This document shows, one piece after another, positions 1 through 7,236 of a stretch of DNA of 12,751 nt. The stretch's first letter is position 1; each line of letters opens with the position of its first letter. A program made the position numbers and the translations under genes. Source of the DNA: Clostridiales bacterium (GTDB lineage Bacteria; Bacillota; Clostridia; Tissierellales; Sedimentibacteraceae); NCBI GenBank assembly GCA_003497505.1, contig DNNV01000374.1, positions 1-12,751 of the forward strand, written 5' to 3'. The notes beneath the pieces are model-generated. The model ran no database searches and was not told where the DNA came from. It saw only the letters and a list, made by a program, of their open reading frames with translations.

Positions 1-692
1 GTGTTATTTACAATGTTTATAGAACAAACGGAGAGAAGTTGATACTTCAAAACCCGACAAATATGCCTCCTGTCCAGGAAATTGAATATATGGAGGAGCC
101 TATTGTAAATGCGTCCATAATGACTCCTACGGAGTATGTTGGAGCAATAATGGAGCTTTGCCAGAACCGCAGAGGTATATTTGAAAACATGGAATATATG
201 GAAGCTACAAGGGTAATACTTAATTATAAGCTACCGCTGAATGAGGTTATATACGATTTCTTTGATGCACTTAAGTCCAAGACAAGAGGATATGCGTCAC
301 TGGATTATGAGCTTCACGGTTATGTGCGTTCAGAGCTCGTTAAAATGGACATTCTAATAAACAGTGAGTTAGTAGATGCATTTTCAATTATAGTTCATGA
401 GCAGAAGGCCTATGAAAGAGGAAGAAATATTGTTGAAAAGCTGAGAGAAGTAATTCCGAGACATTTGTTTGCCGTTCCGCTTCAGGCTTCTGTAGGCGGA
501 AAGGTTATAGCCAGAGAAACGGTTAAGGCACTCAGAAAAGACGTATTGGCCAAATGCTATGGCGGTGATATATCGAGAAAGAAAAAGCTTCTTGAAAAAC
601 AAAAAGAAGGTAAGAAGCGCATGAGACAAATAGGAAGTGTTGAAGTACCTCAGGAGGCATTCCTGGCAGTTCTAAAATTTGATGAAGATTAA
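1..692 (+). CDS. lepA: Elongation factor 4 (LepA), C-terminal part, 5' end outside window
   Basis: LepA is a translational GTPase that acts on the ribosome and is linked to back-translocation and assembly of initiation complexes. The reading frame is already open at base 3 and encodes [19 protein letters not shown] before the first candidate start, so this is an internal segment and not a start. About 230 residues are present out of roughly 600, so the GTPase domain lies upstream of the window. What remains is the end of the EF-G-like region and the LepA-specific C-terminal domain, recognisable by [20 protein letters not shown] and by [20 protein letters not shown] followed by [15 protein letters not shown], a very conserved LepA ending. 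The stop (690-692) lies 10 bases before the lemA start, so lemA and the TPM gene may be read through from lepA. Identification is by recognised motifs, with no sign of damage. Confidence 0.97.
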   Translation, partial: VIYNVYRTNGEKLILQNPTNMPPVQEIEYMEEPIVNASIMTPTEYVGAIMELCQNRRGIFENMEYMEATRVILNYKLPLNEVIYDFFDALKSKTRGYASLDYELHGYVRSELVKMDILINSELVDAFSIIVHEQKAYERGRNIVEKLREVIPRHLFAVPLQASVGGKVIARETVKALRKDVLAKCYGGDISRKKKLLEKQKEGKKRMRQIGSVEVPQEAFLAVLKFDED

Positions 693-702
693 GAGGTGTG
701 AT

Positions 703-1269
703 ATGAATAAAGGTTTAATAGTAATATTGGTAATTGTAGCTATAATAGGCATGTTTGTTATGAGCCTGTTTGGAAGCTACAATTCTTTGGTGGCATTGGA
801 CGAGAATGTAAATACGCAGTGGGCTAATGTGGAAAGTAAGCTGCAGAGAAGATATGATTTGATTCCCAATCTTGTGGAGTCTGTAAAGGGAGCGATGAAG
901 CAGGAGCAGGAGGTTTTTACAGCAATAGCAGATGCCAGGGCTAAGCTGGCCGGGGCTGGCTCAGTTCCTGAAAAGGTTGAGGCATCCAATCAACTTGAAG
1001 GTGCATTGTCAAGGCTTTTAATGGTTGTTGAAAACTACCCTGAGCTGAAATCAAACCAAAATGTAACAGCATTGATGGATGAACTGGCAGGCACTGAAAA
1101 TAGAATTTCCACAGAAAGAGACAGATACAATACTGTTGTGAGAGACTATAACAAAGCAATAAGATCGTTCCCTAAGAGTATTCTGGCAGGAATGTTCGGA
1201 TTTAAAGAAAGACCGTATTTTGAAGCTACTGAGGGTGCCAATATCGCGCCTAAGGTTAACTTCGATTAA
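703..1269 (+). CDS. lemA: LemA family membrane protein
   Basis: 188 residues, the usual LemA length. Residues 4-24 form a single N-terminal membrane segment (GLIVILVIVAIIGMFVMSL). The rest is the predicted alpha-helical extracytoplasmic domain with family signatures RRYDLIPNLVESVKG near residues 48-62 and ELAGTENRISTERDRYN near 127-143. The molecular function of LemA proteins is not established; they are often encoded beside TPM-domain proteins, as here, which suggests a joint envelope role. An in-frame TTG at 679 would overlap lepA. The ATG at 703 is preferred because AGAGGTG (692-698) precedes it and because family members begin MNK directly before the membrane helix. There are 10 bases after lepA and 14 before the TPM gene, consistent with one operon. 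Confidence 0.93.
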   Translation: MNKGLIVILVIVAIIGMFVMSLFGSYNSLVALDENVNTQWANVESKLQRRYDLIPNLVESVKGAMKQEQEVFTAIADARAKLAGAGSVPEKVEASNQLEGALSRLLMVVENYPELKSNQNVTALMDELAGTENRISTERDRYNTVVRDYNKAIRSFPKSILAGMFGFKERPYFEATEGANIAPKVNFD

Positions 1270-1283
1270 TTAGGAGTGGTATT

Positions 1284-2123
1284 GTGAAAAGAAATCTATT
1301 GTCCCTGGTCTTAGCGGTGCTGATAATAATAACGGGAGTGTCTGCCTACGGGCAGGATATAAAGCTTCCGGAGCCTTCAAGAGAGTTTTATGTAAACGAC
1401 TTTGTGGGCCTGATATCTGAGGATGCGAAGAATAATATTGTAAGGGTCAACCTTAACTATGAAAATACGGAAGAGAAGCCTCAGATAGTTATTGCTGTAG
1501 TTCCGGATATGCAGGGCTTAGATGAAAATAAATATGCCGTGGAGCTTTTTGAAAAGTGGGGAATAGGAAATAAGAAATATGACAACGGGGTATTAGTCCT
1601 TCTTGCTATGGAAGAAAGAAGGATTAAAATTGAAGTGGGCTACGGCCTCGAAGGAGCTATTACGGACTCCGTATCAGGCAGGATACTGGATGATTCCATG
1701 GATTATCTTTCATCAGGAGATTATTCTGCAGGACTCGAAAATATTTTTTATCAGCTTGCATATAGAGTCAATGAGGAATACGGCTACAATAACGACGAGA
1801 TTTTCGGCAATGTGAGTGTTCCAAATAATACTGGAGAGCATAGGGGCGGCTCATCAGACGGAGGTGCCATAGCGCAGCTTATTATAATAATTATTATAAT
1901 AGTGATAATTAATATTTCCGGCGGGGGCAGAGGCAGAAGAAGGCGAAGAGGAATTTTCATACCTCCTATAACTACACGAAACAACGGTTTTGGCGGTGGT
2001 TTCGGAAGCGGTTTCGGCGGAGGCAGCTTTGGAGGCGGTGGACGTTCCGGAGGTGGCTTCGGTGGAGGAAGCTTCGGAGGAGGAGGACGCTCAGGCGGAG
2101 GCGGTGCAGGAAGAGGATTTTAA
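1284..2123 (+). CDS. TPM-domain (YgcG-like) secreted/membrane protein with Gly-rich tail
   Basis: 279 residues. Residues 1-22 look like a signal peptide (KR, then LLSLVLAVLIIITGVSA). Residues about 32-165 form a TPM domain, marked by FYVNDFVGLIS and by KWGIGNKKYDNGVLVL continuing into a basic IKIEVGYGLEGAITD segment. Residues 195-211 are an isoleucine-rich membrane segment followed by a basic stop-transfer patch (RGRRRRRG, 216-223). The final 45 residues are almost only Gly, Phe, Ser and Arg. This is the common TPM layout: an exported domain, a membrane anchor and a glycine-rich cytoplasmic tail. TPM domains have been called phosphatases or chaperone-like, but the activity here is unknown. 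The start is GTG at 1284 with AGGAG at 1272-1276. It lies 14 bases after the LemA gene, its usual genomic partner, and is the last gene of the operon. Confidence 0.9.
   Translation: MKRNLLSLVLAVLIIITGVSAYGQDIKLPEPSREFYVNDFVGLISEDAKNNIVRVNLNYENTEEKPQIVIAVVPDMQGLDENKYAVELFEKWGIGNKKYDNGVLVLLAMEERRIKIEVGYGLEGAITDSVSGRILDDSMDYLSSGDYSAGLENIFYQLAYRVNEEYGYNNDEIFGNVSVPNNTGEHRGGSSDGGAIAQLIIIIIIIVIINISGGGRGRRRRRGIFIPPITTRNNGFGGGFGSGFGGGSFGGGGRSGGGFGGGSFGGGGRSGGGGAGRGF
2013..2102 (+). repeat. Two tandem 45-bp units inside the TPM gene (15-residue protein repeat)
   Basis: Residues 244-258 and 259-273 of the TPM protein are identical (FGGGSFGGGGRSGGG), encoded by two adjacent 45-base units. The DNA copies differ at many synonymous positions (for example ggcagctttggaggc against ggaagcttcggagga). 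This points to an old duplication kept at protein level and not to a recent slippage event. Confidence 0.85.
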
Positions 2124-2148
2124 AGGGGACTGATAGTCCCCTTTTGTG
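2122..2148 (+). terminator. Rho-independent terminator of the lepA-lemA-TPM unit
   Basis: AAAGGGGACT (2122-2131), a three-base loop GAT, and AGTCCCCTTT (2135-2144) form a perfect 10-bp stem with a GC-rich core, followed by a T-rich run. The stem begins inside the TAA stop codon of the TPM gene. Confidence 0.9.
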
Positions 2149-2153
2149 TATGC

Positions 2154-2200
2154 CCTAACCCCATTTTTTCAACCGGCAGGGAGAAAAAAATGGCGGTAGG
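2154..2200. other. Imperfect inverted repeat between convergent genes (possible terminator)
   Basis: CCTAACCCCATTTTTTC (2154-2170) can pair with GAAAAAAATGGCGGTAGG (2183-2200), leaving a 12-base loop and about two interruptions. It lies downstream of both the TPM gene and the minus-strand PatB-like gene. On the minus strand the ascending arm contains the T-run, so it could help stop transcription of the PatB-like gene. The stem is imperfect, so the terminator role is inference. Confidence 0.5.
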
Positions 2201-2202
2201 TC

Positions 2203-2270
2203 AACCGCAACGAGTTCCAAAAGTATGCGACCGTAGGGAGCAAATACTTTGGTGAACGGAGACTGCGATT
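2203..2270. repeat. Long imperfect palindromic intergenic element with tandem G-A mismatches
   Basis: A long hairpin can be drawn through this stretch. AACCGCA (2203-2209) pairs with TGCGATT (2264-2270), GTTC (2214-2217) with GAAC (2254-2257), and AAAGTAT with ATACTTT. The tip is GCGACC (2227-2232), loop GTA, GGGAGC (2236-2241), in which G-A and A-G oppose each other between perfect GC and CC/GG pairs. The outer arm reaches the stop codon of the PatB-like gene. The size, location between convergent genes and GC-rich tip in AT-rich DNA are typical of dispersed palindromic repeats. Only one copy is in the window, so repetition in the genome is inference. Confidence 0.55.
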
Positions 2271-3442
2271 TATAAACCTTTAACAGCTGATTCTAACTGA
2301 TTCATAGCCTTTTCCAATACGGAACGAGGGCATGCAACGTTCATACGCATATAGCCCGACAGGCTTCGGGAGAATTTATGTCCGGGATTAAGACCCAAGT
2401 GTGCTTTGTTAACCATAAAGCTTTTCAATTCATCATTGTTCAAGCCGAGGCTTCGGCAATCCATCCATAAAAGATATGTACTTTCAGGCTTGGATATTTT
2501 TATTTGAGGAATGTGATTTTTACAATATTCTATAACATATTCCATGTTGCCTTCAATATATGGTATGAGCTGCTCCAGCCATTCTTCACCTTCTCTGTAT
2601 GCAGCTTCAAGAGCTACTAAGCTGAAACAGTTGTTGCGGTGGATTTCTAAATTCGCCCAGAACTTATCAAAACGTTCTTTAGATTTTTTATCCGGGAATA
2701 CTGCAAATGATGCCTGCAGCCCGGCAAGGTTAAATGTCTTTGAACAGGAGGTACAAGTTATTGTGATATCACTTACCGCCTTAGAAACTGATGCGGTGGG
2801 AATATGCTTATTATTCCATAGCATTAAGTCTGCATGTATTTCGTCGGACGCTATGAGCACATTATATTTGAGGCATAAGTCAGTTATTTTTCTAAGCTCG
2901 TCCATGCTCCATACCTTGCCAACCGGATTTTGCGGATTGCAGAAAATGAAAAGTCTTGGTCCTTGCTTCAGCTTTTCTTCAAAATCTTCAAAATCCATTG
3001 AATATACTCCGTTATTTTCAATCAGTTGATTGTCTATAACAGTCCTGTCCCATGCTTCCACAACTTCATAAAACTCAGGATACACCGGAGTCTGAATCAA
3101 AACTTTATCACCGTCAGATGTAAATTCTTTTACAATAGCTGAAAGAGAAGGTACAACTCCGGGGTTGAAGCTCACAAGCTCACGGTCAACATCCCAATTG
3201 TTTCTCTTTTTCTGCCACTCACAAAAAGCCTGGAAATAAGAATCGGGTTTGGAAACATAACCGTAAATTCCATGTGCAGCTCTTTTCATTATTGCATCTT
3301 TTACAGGCTGTGCCGTTTCAAAATCCATATCTGCAATCCATAAGGGTATTACATTATCTGTGCCGAAGTTTTTAACTCTTTCATCATATTTGACAGCATA
3401 TGTATTATTTCTGTCAACTATCTTATCAAAATTATATTTCAT
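2270..3442 (-). CDS. MalY/PatB family PLP-dependent aminotransferase / C-S lyase
   Basis: 390 residues, full length for the class I/II fold-type I MalY/PatB group. These enzymes cleave C-S bonds (cystathionine or cysteine beta-lyase) or transaminate. Visible motifs: N-terminal IPLWIADMDFE (32-42) typical of MalY/PatB, FCNPQNPVGKVW (167-178), SDEIHADL (199-206) with the PLP-ring aspartate D200, SCSKTFNLAGLQ (232-243) with Schiff-base lysine K235, and YMRMNVACPR (364-373) with the carboxylate-binding R366. All catalytic residues expected of the fold are present, so the protein should be active. GAAAGGAA lies just upstream of the ATG. A sigma-54-type promoter sits about 36 bases upstream of the start, and the sigma-54 activator gene is the next gene upstream, which suggests shared control with the lysA operon. 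Lyase and aminotransferase activity cannot be told apart from sequence. Confidence 0.93.
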   Translation of the reverse strand: MKYNFDKIVDRNNTYAVKYDERVKNFGTDNVIPLWIADMDFETAQPVKDAIMKRAAHGIYGYVSKPDSYFQAFCEWQKKRNNWDVDRELVSFNPGVVPSLSAIVKEFTSDGDKVLIQTPVYPEFYEVVEAWDRTVIDNQLIENNGVYSMDFEDFEEKLKQGPRLFIFCNPQNPVGKVWSMDELRKITDLCLKYNVLIASDEIHADLMLWNNKHIPTASVSKAVSDITITCTSCSKTFNLAGLQASFAVFPDKKSKERFDKFWANLEIHRNNCFSLVALEAAYREGEEWLEQLIPYIEGNMEYVIEYCKNHIPQIKISKPESTYLLWMDCRSLGLNNDELKSFMVNKAHLGLNPGHKFSRSLSGYMRMNVACPRSVLEKAMNQLESAVKGL

Positions 3443-3477
3443 TTCATTTTCCTTTCAAATTATTTTGAAATATACTA

Positions 3478-3494
3478 TGCATAAATCATGCCAA
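3478..3494 (-). promoter_or_regulatory. Sigma-54 (-24/-12) promoter of the PatB-like gene
   Basis: Read on the minus strand this is TTGGCATGATTTATGCA. It matches the sigma-54 consensus YTGGCAYR-N4-TTGCW with exact GG-to-GC spacing and one mismatch (A for T at the first base of TTGC). Transcription would start near 3467, giving a leader of about 25 bases that holds the ribosome binding site. A second CTTGGCA lies just upstream (around 3505) but has no -12 element at the right distance. Confidence 0.7.
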
Positions 3495-3562
3495 GTTATT
3501 TTGTTGCCAAGCATACCATATATAAAGAAAAGGATGTTATAGATAATATTTATAAGAGAATT

Positions 3563-3605
3563 AAAAACAATTGGTGAAAATACGCATATCTTTAACCAAT
3601 TGGTT
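3563..3605 (-). terminator. Terminator of the sigma-54 regulator gene
   Basis: On the minus strand CAATTGGT (3602-3595) pairs with ACCAATTG (3575-3568), followed directly by TTTTT (3567-3563). The 19-base interior can extend the stem through AAAGATA and TATTTTC with a TGCG tip. The 5' arm overlaps the last codons and stop of the regulator gene. It would separate the regulator transcript from the PatB-like gene and its own promoter. Confidence 0.7.
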
Positions 3606-5670
3606 TCAGATTATTATATGCCTTAATTCCTTTTTCATTTATTTTGCTGCCACCTCTGCCTGTCGACATTTTAATTAATCCCAGACTGTTTAAGTCGCAC
3701 AATATATTTCTGACCTCCTGCTGAGTGAGATAGTTGCCTGAGGATTGAGCTTTTTCAGCAATAGAAAGCCTTCCGACATTTTGGCGGTTAATATATCCGT
3801 CATAAAGTGTTTTAAGCACAAAAATATAATCATCCATTCTGTTTCCTGCCAGTTTTTTCAGCAGATTTATATCTAAATCATTTGTGCTTTCATTGATTTT
3901 GGAAGAAGACAGCCCTTTGTGAAAGCTTGAGGGCAAGTCATCATACTCTATATATTCTTTGTCTAAATATGTGAGATATTCAACATAATTATGCAGCTCA
4001 CGAACGTTACCGTTCCAACTGTGAGACATAAAGGCATCCTTTACCTGAGAGGATAGTTCGAGGCGTCCGCCCAGTTTATTCTTAATATTATCAAACAATA
4101 GCATAATATCTTCATGCCTTTCTCTTAAGGGAGGAATTTCAATAGGCAGCGTATTCAGCCTGTAGTACAGGTCACTTCTGAAAGTTCCGTCCCCCACGAG
4201 ATTCTCCAAAGATTCGTTTGAAGCCGCAATAATTCTGACATCTACACTAATTATTTTATTACCTCCCACACGCATAATCTCGCCTTCCTGAATAACCCTA
4301 AGCAGCTTGATTTGCAGCGCCGGACTCATGCCCTCCACTTCATCGAGAAAAATTGAGCCCTTGTGGGCAAATTCAAACAGCCCAAGCTTACCACCTTTTT
4401 TAGCGCCTGTAAATGAACCGTCTTCATATCCGAAAAGCTCGCTTTCCAGAAGATTGTCTGGCATAGCAGCGCAATTTATGGCTATAAAGGGATACATGCT
4501 CCGTTTTGATTCATTATGTATGGCGTGTGCAAAAAGCTCCTTTCCTGTTCCGCTCTCGCCTGTAATGAGCACAGCAGAGTTGTTTTTAGCCATTTTTTTA
4601 GCGATGGTACAGGCTCTTTTAATCGAATCGCTTTCACCTATAATATCATAAAAGTTATACTTAGCCTTATGCCCCTTGTTTAGGAGCTGCATTCGCAGAT
4701 TGTGCTGCTTTGATTCTTCGTCCGTGAACTTCTGAATGGTTGCAAATGCACCTATATATTTATTTCCTCTTATTACCGGAGCTACGGTAAAGTTTATGTC
4801 AATACCGCGGAATTTCACCAGCTTGTTAGTGATTTTTTTAGATGTAAGCCTGCATTCCGCAAAGGGTAAAAAAGGAAAATTCAAGTCGGCAGCCCTGTCA
4901 ATTACTAATTCCCTGCTGAATCCTGTAATTTCGACGGCCTTAGAATTATATGCAAAAATAATATTATCTTCATTAACACCGATGATTCCTGCATCTATAA
5001 TTTCCATCAATATTTCAAACTGACTTTCCATATTGAGAGAACGTCCGAAAAGCTGGTTAAAGCTGTAATTGCTTGAAACAATGGAGTTGAAATATTCCTT
5101 GAATTTCTCACTTTCCAGTAAATAATCAAGCTTTAAGCGCAGAGCAAGCTCTACTATTGTGGCAGAGCTCAGAACACGGTGCCCCAGATCAATTACCGTT
5201 TCAGCACCCGGCGGTACATATTTCATTTCGCCGATAGTGACCGCAAATTTGCAACTTTCAACTGTCTTGGCTCCGGGGAAATACGGTATGAAATTTATAT
5301 GATTTACACCAAGCTGAGATAGGCGAGTGTTGCTTTCTCTTGCCATTGTTTCACTGAAGTTAACGAGGTACACACAAGTATCCTTCTTGATATTCATGAG
5401 TGTCTTTATGTTTTCTTTTGTAAAATCCACTGAAATTTCAACTCTTGGAATATCAGGAGGAATAATTCTTTCATAGTCGCTTATGCTGTTGAATGCATCT
5501 GTGCTGACAACAAAAGCGTCGGCCTTTTCTACGCTGGTTAAAGGGCTTTCTGAAATACTGTAGGCGTAAATTGTTACCAGGTCACCAAAAAGGGATTTGA
5601 TTTGCTCTGCATAAAACATAAGAGCGCTTTTGGTTAATGTTATAAGAGTTATTTTTTTGATAACTATCAT
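3592..5670 (-). CDS. Sigma-54-dependent transcriptional activator (PAS + AAA+ + winged helix)
   Basis: Enhancer-binding protein that would remodel sigma-54 RNA polymerase by ATP hydrolysis. Residues are numbered from the upstream ATG at 5724; the chosen start is residue 19. Residues 19-225 form an unrecognised N-terminal sensor region. Residues about 232-335 look like a PAS domain (EIIDAGIIGVNEDNIIFAYN). Residues 357-600 are the AAA+ domain: Walker A GESGTGKE (389-396), sigma-54 contact loop GSFTGA (436-441, normally GAFTGA), Walker B SIFLDEVEG (457-465), and FRSDLYYRLN with PPLRER (515-536). The C terminus lacks the usual Fis-type helix-turn-helix. It carries a winged-helix-like segment (about 640-708, QEVRNILCDLNSLGLIKM). 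Start choice: the ATG at 5724 has no ribosome binding site and its first 18 residues read like untranslated DNA. The ATG at 5670 (MIVIKKITLITLTK) follows GGAAAGG, though unusually closely. Transcribed divergently from lysA. Confidence 0.9.
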   Translation of the reverse strand: MIVIKKITLITLTKSALMFYAEQIKSLFGDLVTIYAYSISESPLTSVEKADAFVVSTDAFNSISDYERIIPPDIPRVEISVDFTKENIKTLMNIKKDTCVYLVNFSETMARESNTRLSQLGVNHINFIPYFPGAKTVESCKFAVTIGEMKYVPPGAETVIDLGHRVLSSATIVELALRLKLDYLLESEKFKEYFNSIVSSNYSFNQLFGRSLNMESQFEILMEIIDAGIIGVNEDNIIFAYNSKAVEITGFSRELVIDRAADLNFPFLPFAECRLTSKKITNKLVKFRGIDINFTVAPVIRGNKYIGAFATIQKFTDEESKQHNLRMQLLNKGHKAKYNFYDIIGESDSIKRACTIAKKMAKNNSAVLITGESGTGKELFAHAIHNESKRSMYPFIAINCAAMPDNLLESELFGYEDGSFTGAKKGGKLGLFEFAHKGSIFLDEVEGMSPALQIKLLRVIQEGEIMRVGGNKIISVDVRIIAASNESLENLVGDGTFRSDLYYRLNTLPIEIPPLRERHEDIMLLFDNIKNKLGGRLELSSQVKDAFMSHSWNGNVRELHNYVEYLTYLDKEYIEYDDLPSSFHKGLSSSKINESTNDLDINLLKKLAGNRMDDYIFVLKTLYDGYINRQNVGRLSIAEKAQSSGNYLTQQEVRNILCDLNSLGLIKMSTGRGGSKINEKGIKAYNNLKPIG

Positions 5671-5696
5671 CCTTTCCGTAGTTTGTATTAATGGTA

Positions 5697-5740
5697 ATAC
5701 TAATCCGCATAAAATAAGTTCCATTGAAGCGGATTAGTAT
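5697..5740. promoter_or_regulatory. Perfect 12-bp inverted repeat, candidate operator/UAS of the regulator
   Basis: ATACTAATCCGC (5697-5708) and GCGGATTAGTAT (5729-5740) are exact reverse complements separated by 20 bases. The dyad centre is about 160 bases upstream of the predicted lysA transcription start and lies in the leader of the divergent regulator gene. That position suits an upstream activating site and autoregulation. The binding protein is inferred from location only. Confidence 0.7.
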
Positions 5741-5800
5741 ATACTGCTTTCCTATATTGAGGATAAATATTTGTCCGCATTTTAAATTAAAAGCAGTATA
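5740..5800. promoter_or_regulatory. Second perfect inverted repeat (11 bp) upstream of the lysA promoter
   Basis: TATACTGCTTT (5740-5750) and AAAGCAGTATA (5790-5800) are exact reverse complements separated by 39 bases. The centre is about 108 bases upstream of the predicted lysA start site, within the usual range for sigma-54 activator sites. It abuts the first dyad: their inner arms meet in the palindrome AGTATATACT (5736-5745), and all four arms contain ATACT or AGTAT. Confidence 0.65.
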
Positions 5801-5850
5801 AAGCTTTTTTCAATGCATGTCAAGAAATATGCTATTTCTACATTTTTTAT

Positions 5851-5867
5851 TTGGCATAATAATTGCA
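5851..5867 (+). promoter_or_regulatory. Sigma-54 (-24/-12) promoter of the lysA-dapF-symporter operon
   Basis: TTGGCATAATAATTGCA matches every fixed position of YTGGCAYR-N4-TTGCW, with GG at 5853-5854 and GC at 5865-5866 at the required spacing. Transcription should start near 5878, about 48 bases before the lysA ATG. The divergent neighbour encodes a sigma-54 activator, which strongly supports a functional site. Confidence 0.9.
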
Positions 5868-5925
5868 TAAAGATATACAAGATATAAACAAAATTTATTG
5901 CAGCAATGAATTGTTAGGAGGCAGC

Positions 5926-7224
5926 ATGGAAAAAGAAATAAAAAATAACACTTTATTTTTTGATGGATGCAATACCGTGGACTTAGCCGAGAAATACGGA
6001 ACACCCCTCTATGTGTTAAGTGAGACAGCGATTGTGGAAAAATGCAGTGAAATAAGAAATTCATTTTTAAAGAAATATGAAAGAACGAGGGCAGCATATG
6101 CATCTAAGGCATTTTTAACTCTTTCAATATGCAAAATTATTGAAAGAGAAGGGCTTTGCATAGATGTAGTATCCGGAGGAGAATTATTCACGGCAATCAA
6201 AGCGGGATTTCCTGCCGAAAAGATTGAATTAAACGGAAACAATAAGTCTGTTGAAGAGTTGAAACTGGCTGTGGATTATGGAATAGGAAGAATAATAGTT
6301 GACGGTCTGGATGAGTTGAGCTTGTTGGAAGAAATATGCAGAGACAAAGGTAAAAAATCAAATATACTTTACAGAATAACGCCAGGTGTCAAGAGTGATT
6401 CACATGACTATATAGTTACAGGCAAGAAGGATTCAAAATTTGGAATACCATTGGACAATGATGTTATATTTCCTGCAATAGAGCAAGCAATAAATTCTGA
6501 TTATATAAATTTCATGGGCTTCCATTTTCATGTTGGTTCGCAGCTTCATGACAATGAATCTCATTTAAAAGCATTAGATATTGCATTAAAATTAATAAAA
6601 GATACAAAAGAGAAATATAATTATGTAACACCTGAACTAAATGTAGGTGGAGGCTTTGGTATAAATTATACAGATTCTGACACAAAGAAACCATATGCTT
6701 ACTTCCTTGACCCCATTATGGAACGTATTGAAGAATTTTCGAAAGAAATGGGTATAATGAGGCCGGAAATAGTGATAGAACCGGGCAGAAGCATCGTGGG
6801 AGAAGCAGGAATAACATTGTATACATTAGGAACTGTAAAGGATATAAAGGGAATAAGAAAATATGCATCCGTGGACGGAGGAATGACGGACAATATAAGA
6901 CCTGCTCTTTATCAGGCCAAGTATGACGGTGTTATTGCCAACAAGGCTGAGATGCTAAAGACAGAGGTTGTTACAATATGCGGAAAGTGCTGTGAATCCG
7001 GAGATGTGCTTATACGAGATATTAAGGTCGCCAGGCCTGAAAGAGGAGATATATTTGCAATATTCTCAACGGGTGCATATGGATACTCAATGGCAAGCAA
7101 CTACAATAAAAATCCTTTACCGGCAGTAGTGCTTGTTAAAGACGGAAAATCGGAAATAATAGTAAAAAGACAGTCTTTTGAACACATGATTGCAAATGAA
7201 GTTATTCCGGCGTCATTGTTATAG
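5926..7224 (+). CDS. lysA: Diaminopimelate decarboxylase (LysA), possibly catabolic/salvage role
   Basis: 432 residues, normal for LysA, a PLP enzyme of the alanine racemase/group IV decarboxylase fold that converts meso-diaminopimelate to L-lysine. Visible residues: RAAYASKAF with Schiff-base K61, FHFHVGSQ (199-206), GGGFG (241-245), the phosphate-binding EPGRSIVGEAG (285-295), CESGD (356-360) with the acid/base cysteine from the partner subunit, and GAYGYSMASNYN (383-394), typical of diaminopimelate decarboxylases. The cysteine motif is preceded by CGKC and not the commoner CGP-x form. The ATG at 5926 has AGGAGG at 5916-5921; the frame is open upstream to 5863, but that lies in the sigma-54 promoter. 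It is first in a three-gene operon behind that promoter, which is unexpected for a biosynthetic lysA. Related decarboxylases with other substrates cannot be excluded. Confidence 0.93.
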   Translation: MEKEIKNNTLFFDGCNTVDLAEKYGTPLYVLSETAIVEKCSEIRNSFLKKYERTRAAYASKAFLTLSICKIIEREGLCIDVVSGGELFTAIKAGFPAEKIELNGNNKSVEELKLAVDYGIGRIIVDGLDELSLLEEICRDKGKKSNILYRITPGVKSDSHDYIVTGKKDSKFGIPLDNDVIFPAIEQAINSDYINFMGFHFHVGSQLHDNESHLKALDIALKLIKDTKEKYNYVTPELNVGGGFGINYTDSDTKKPYAYFLDPIMERIEEFSKEMGIMRPEIVIEPGRSIVGEAGITLYTLGTVKDIKGIRKYASVDGGMTDNIRPALYQAKYDGVIANKAEMLKTEVVTICGKCCESGDVLIRDIKVARPERGDIFAIFSTGAYGYSMASNYNKNPLPAVVLVKDGKSEIIVKRQSFEHMIANEVIPASLL

Positions 7225-7236
7225 GAGGTGGATTTT

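Noticed and set aside
1881..1918. AT-rich stretch of repeated att/ata triplets that looks like a non-coding microsatellite or curved DNA
   Set aside because: It is in frame and encodes the polyisoleucine membrane anchor of the TPM protein, which is common in this family.
2544..3029. 161-codon open frame antisense to the PatB-like gene
   Set aside because: The sense strand encodes the complete aminotransferase with its catalytic motifs. The antisense frame has no initiation signal or family resemblance.
5810..6103. 97-codon open frame on the minus strand over the lysA promoter and 5' end
   Set aside because: It overlaps the sigma-54 promoter and conserved lysA codons, has no ribosome binding site, and its product is not protein-like. 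It is a shadow frame.
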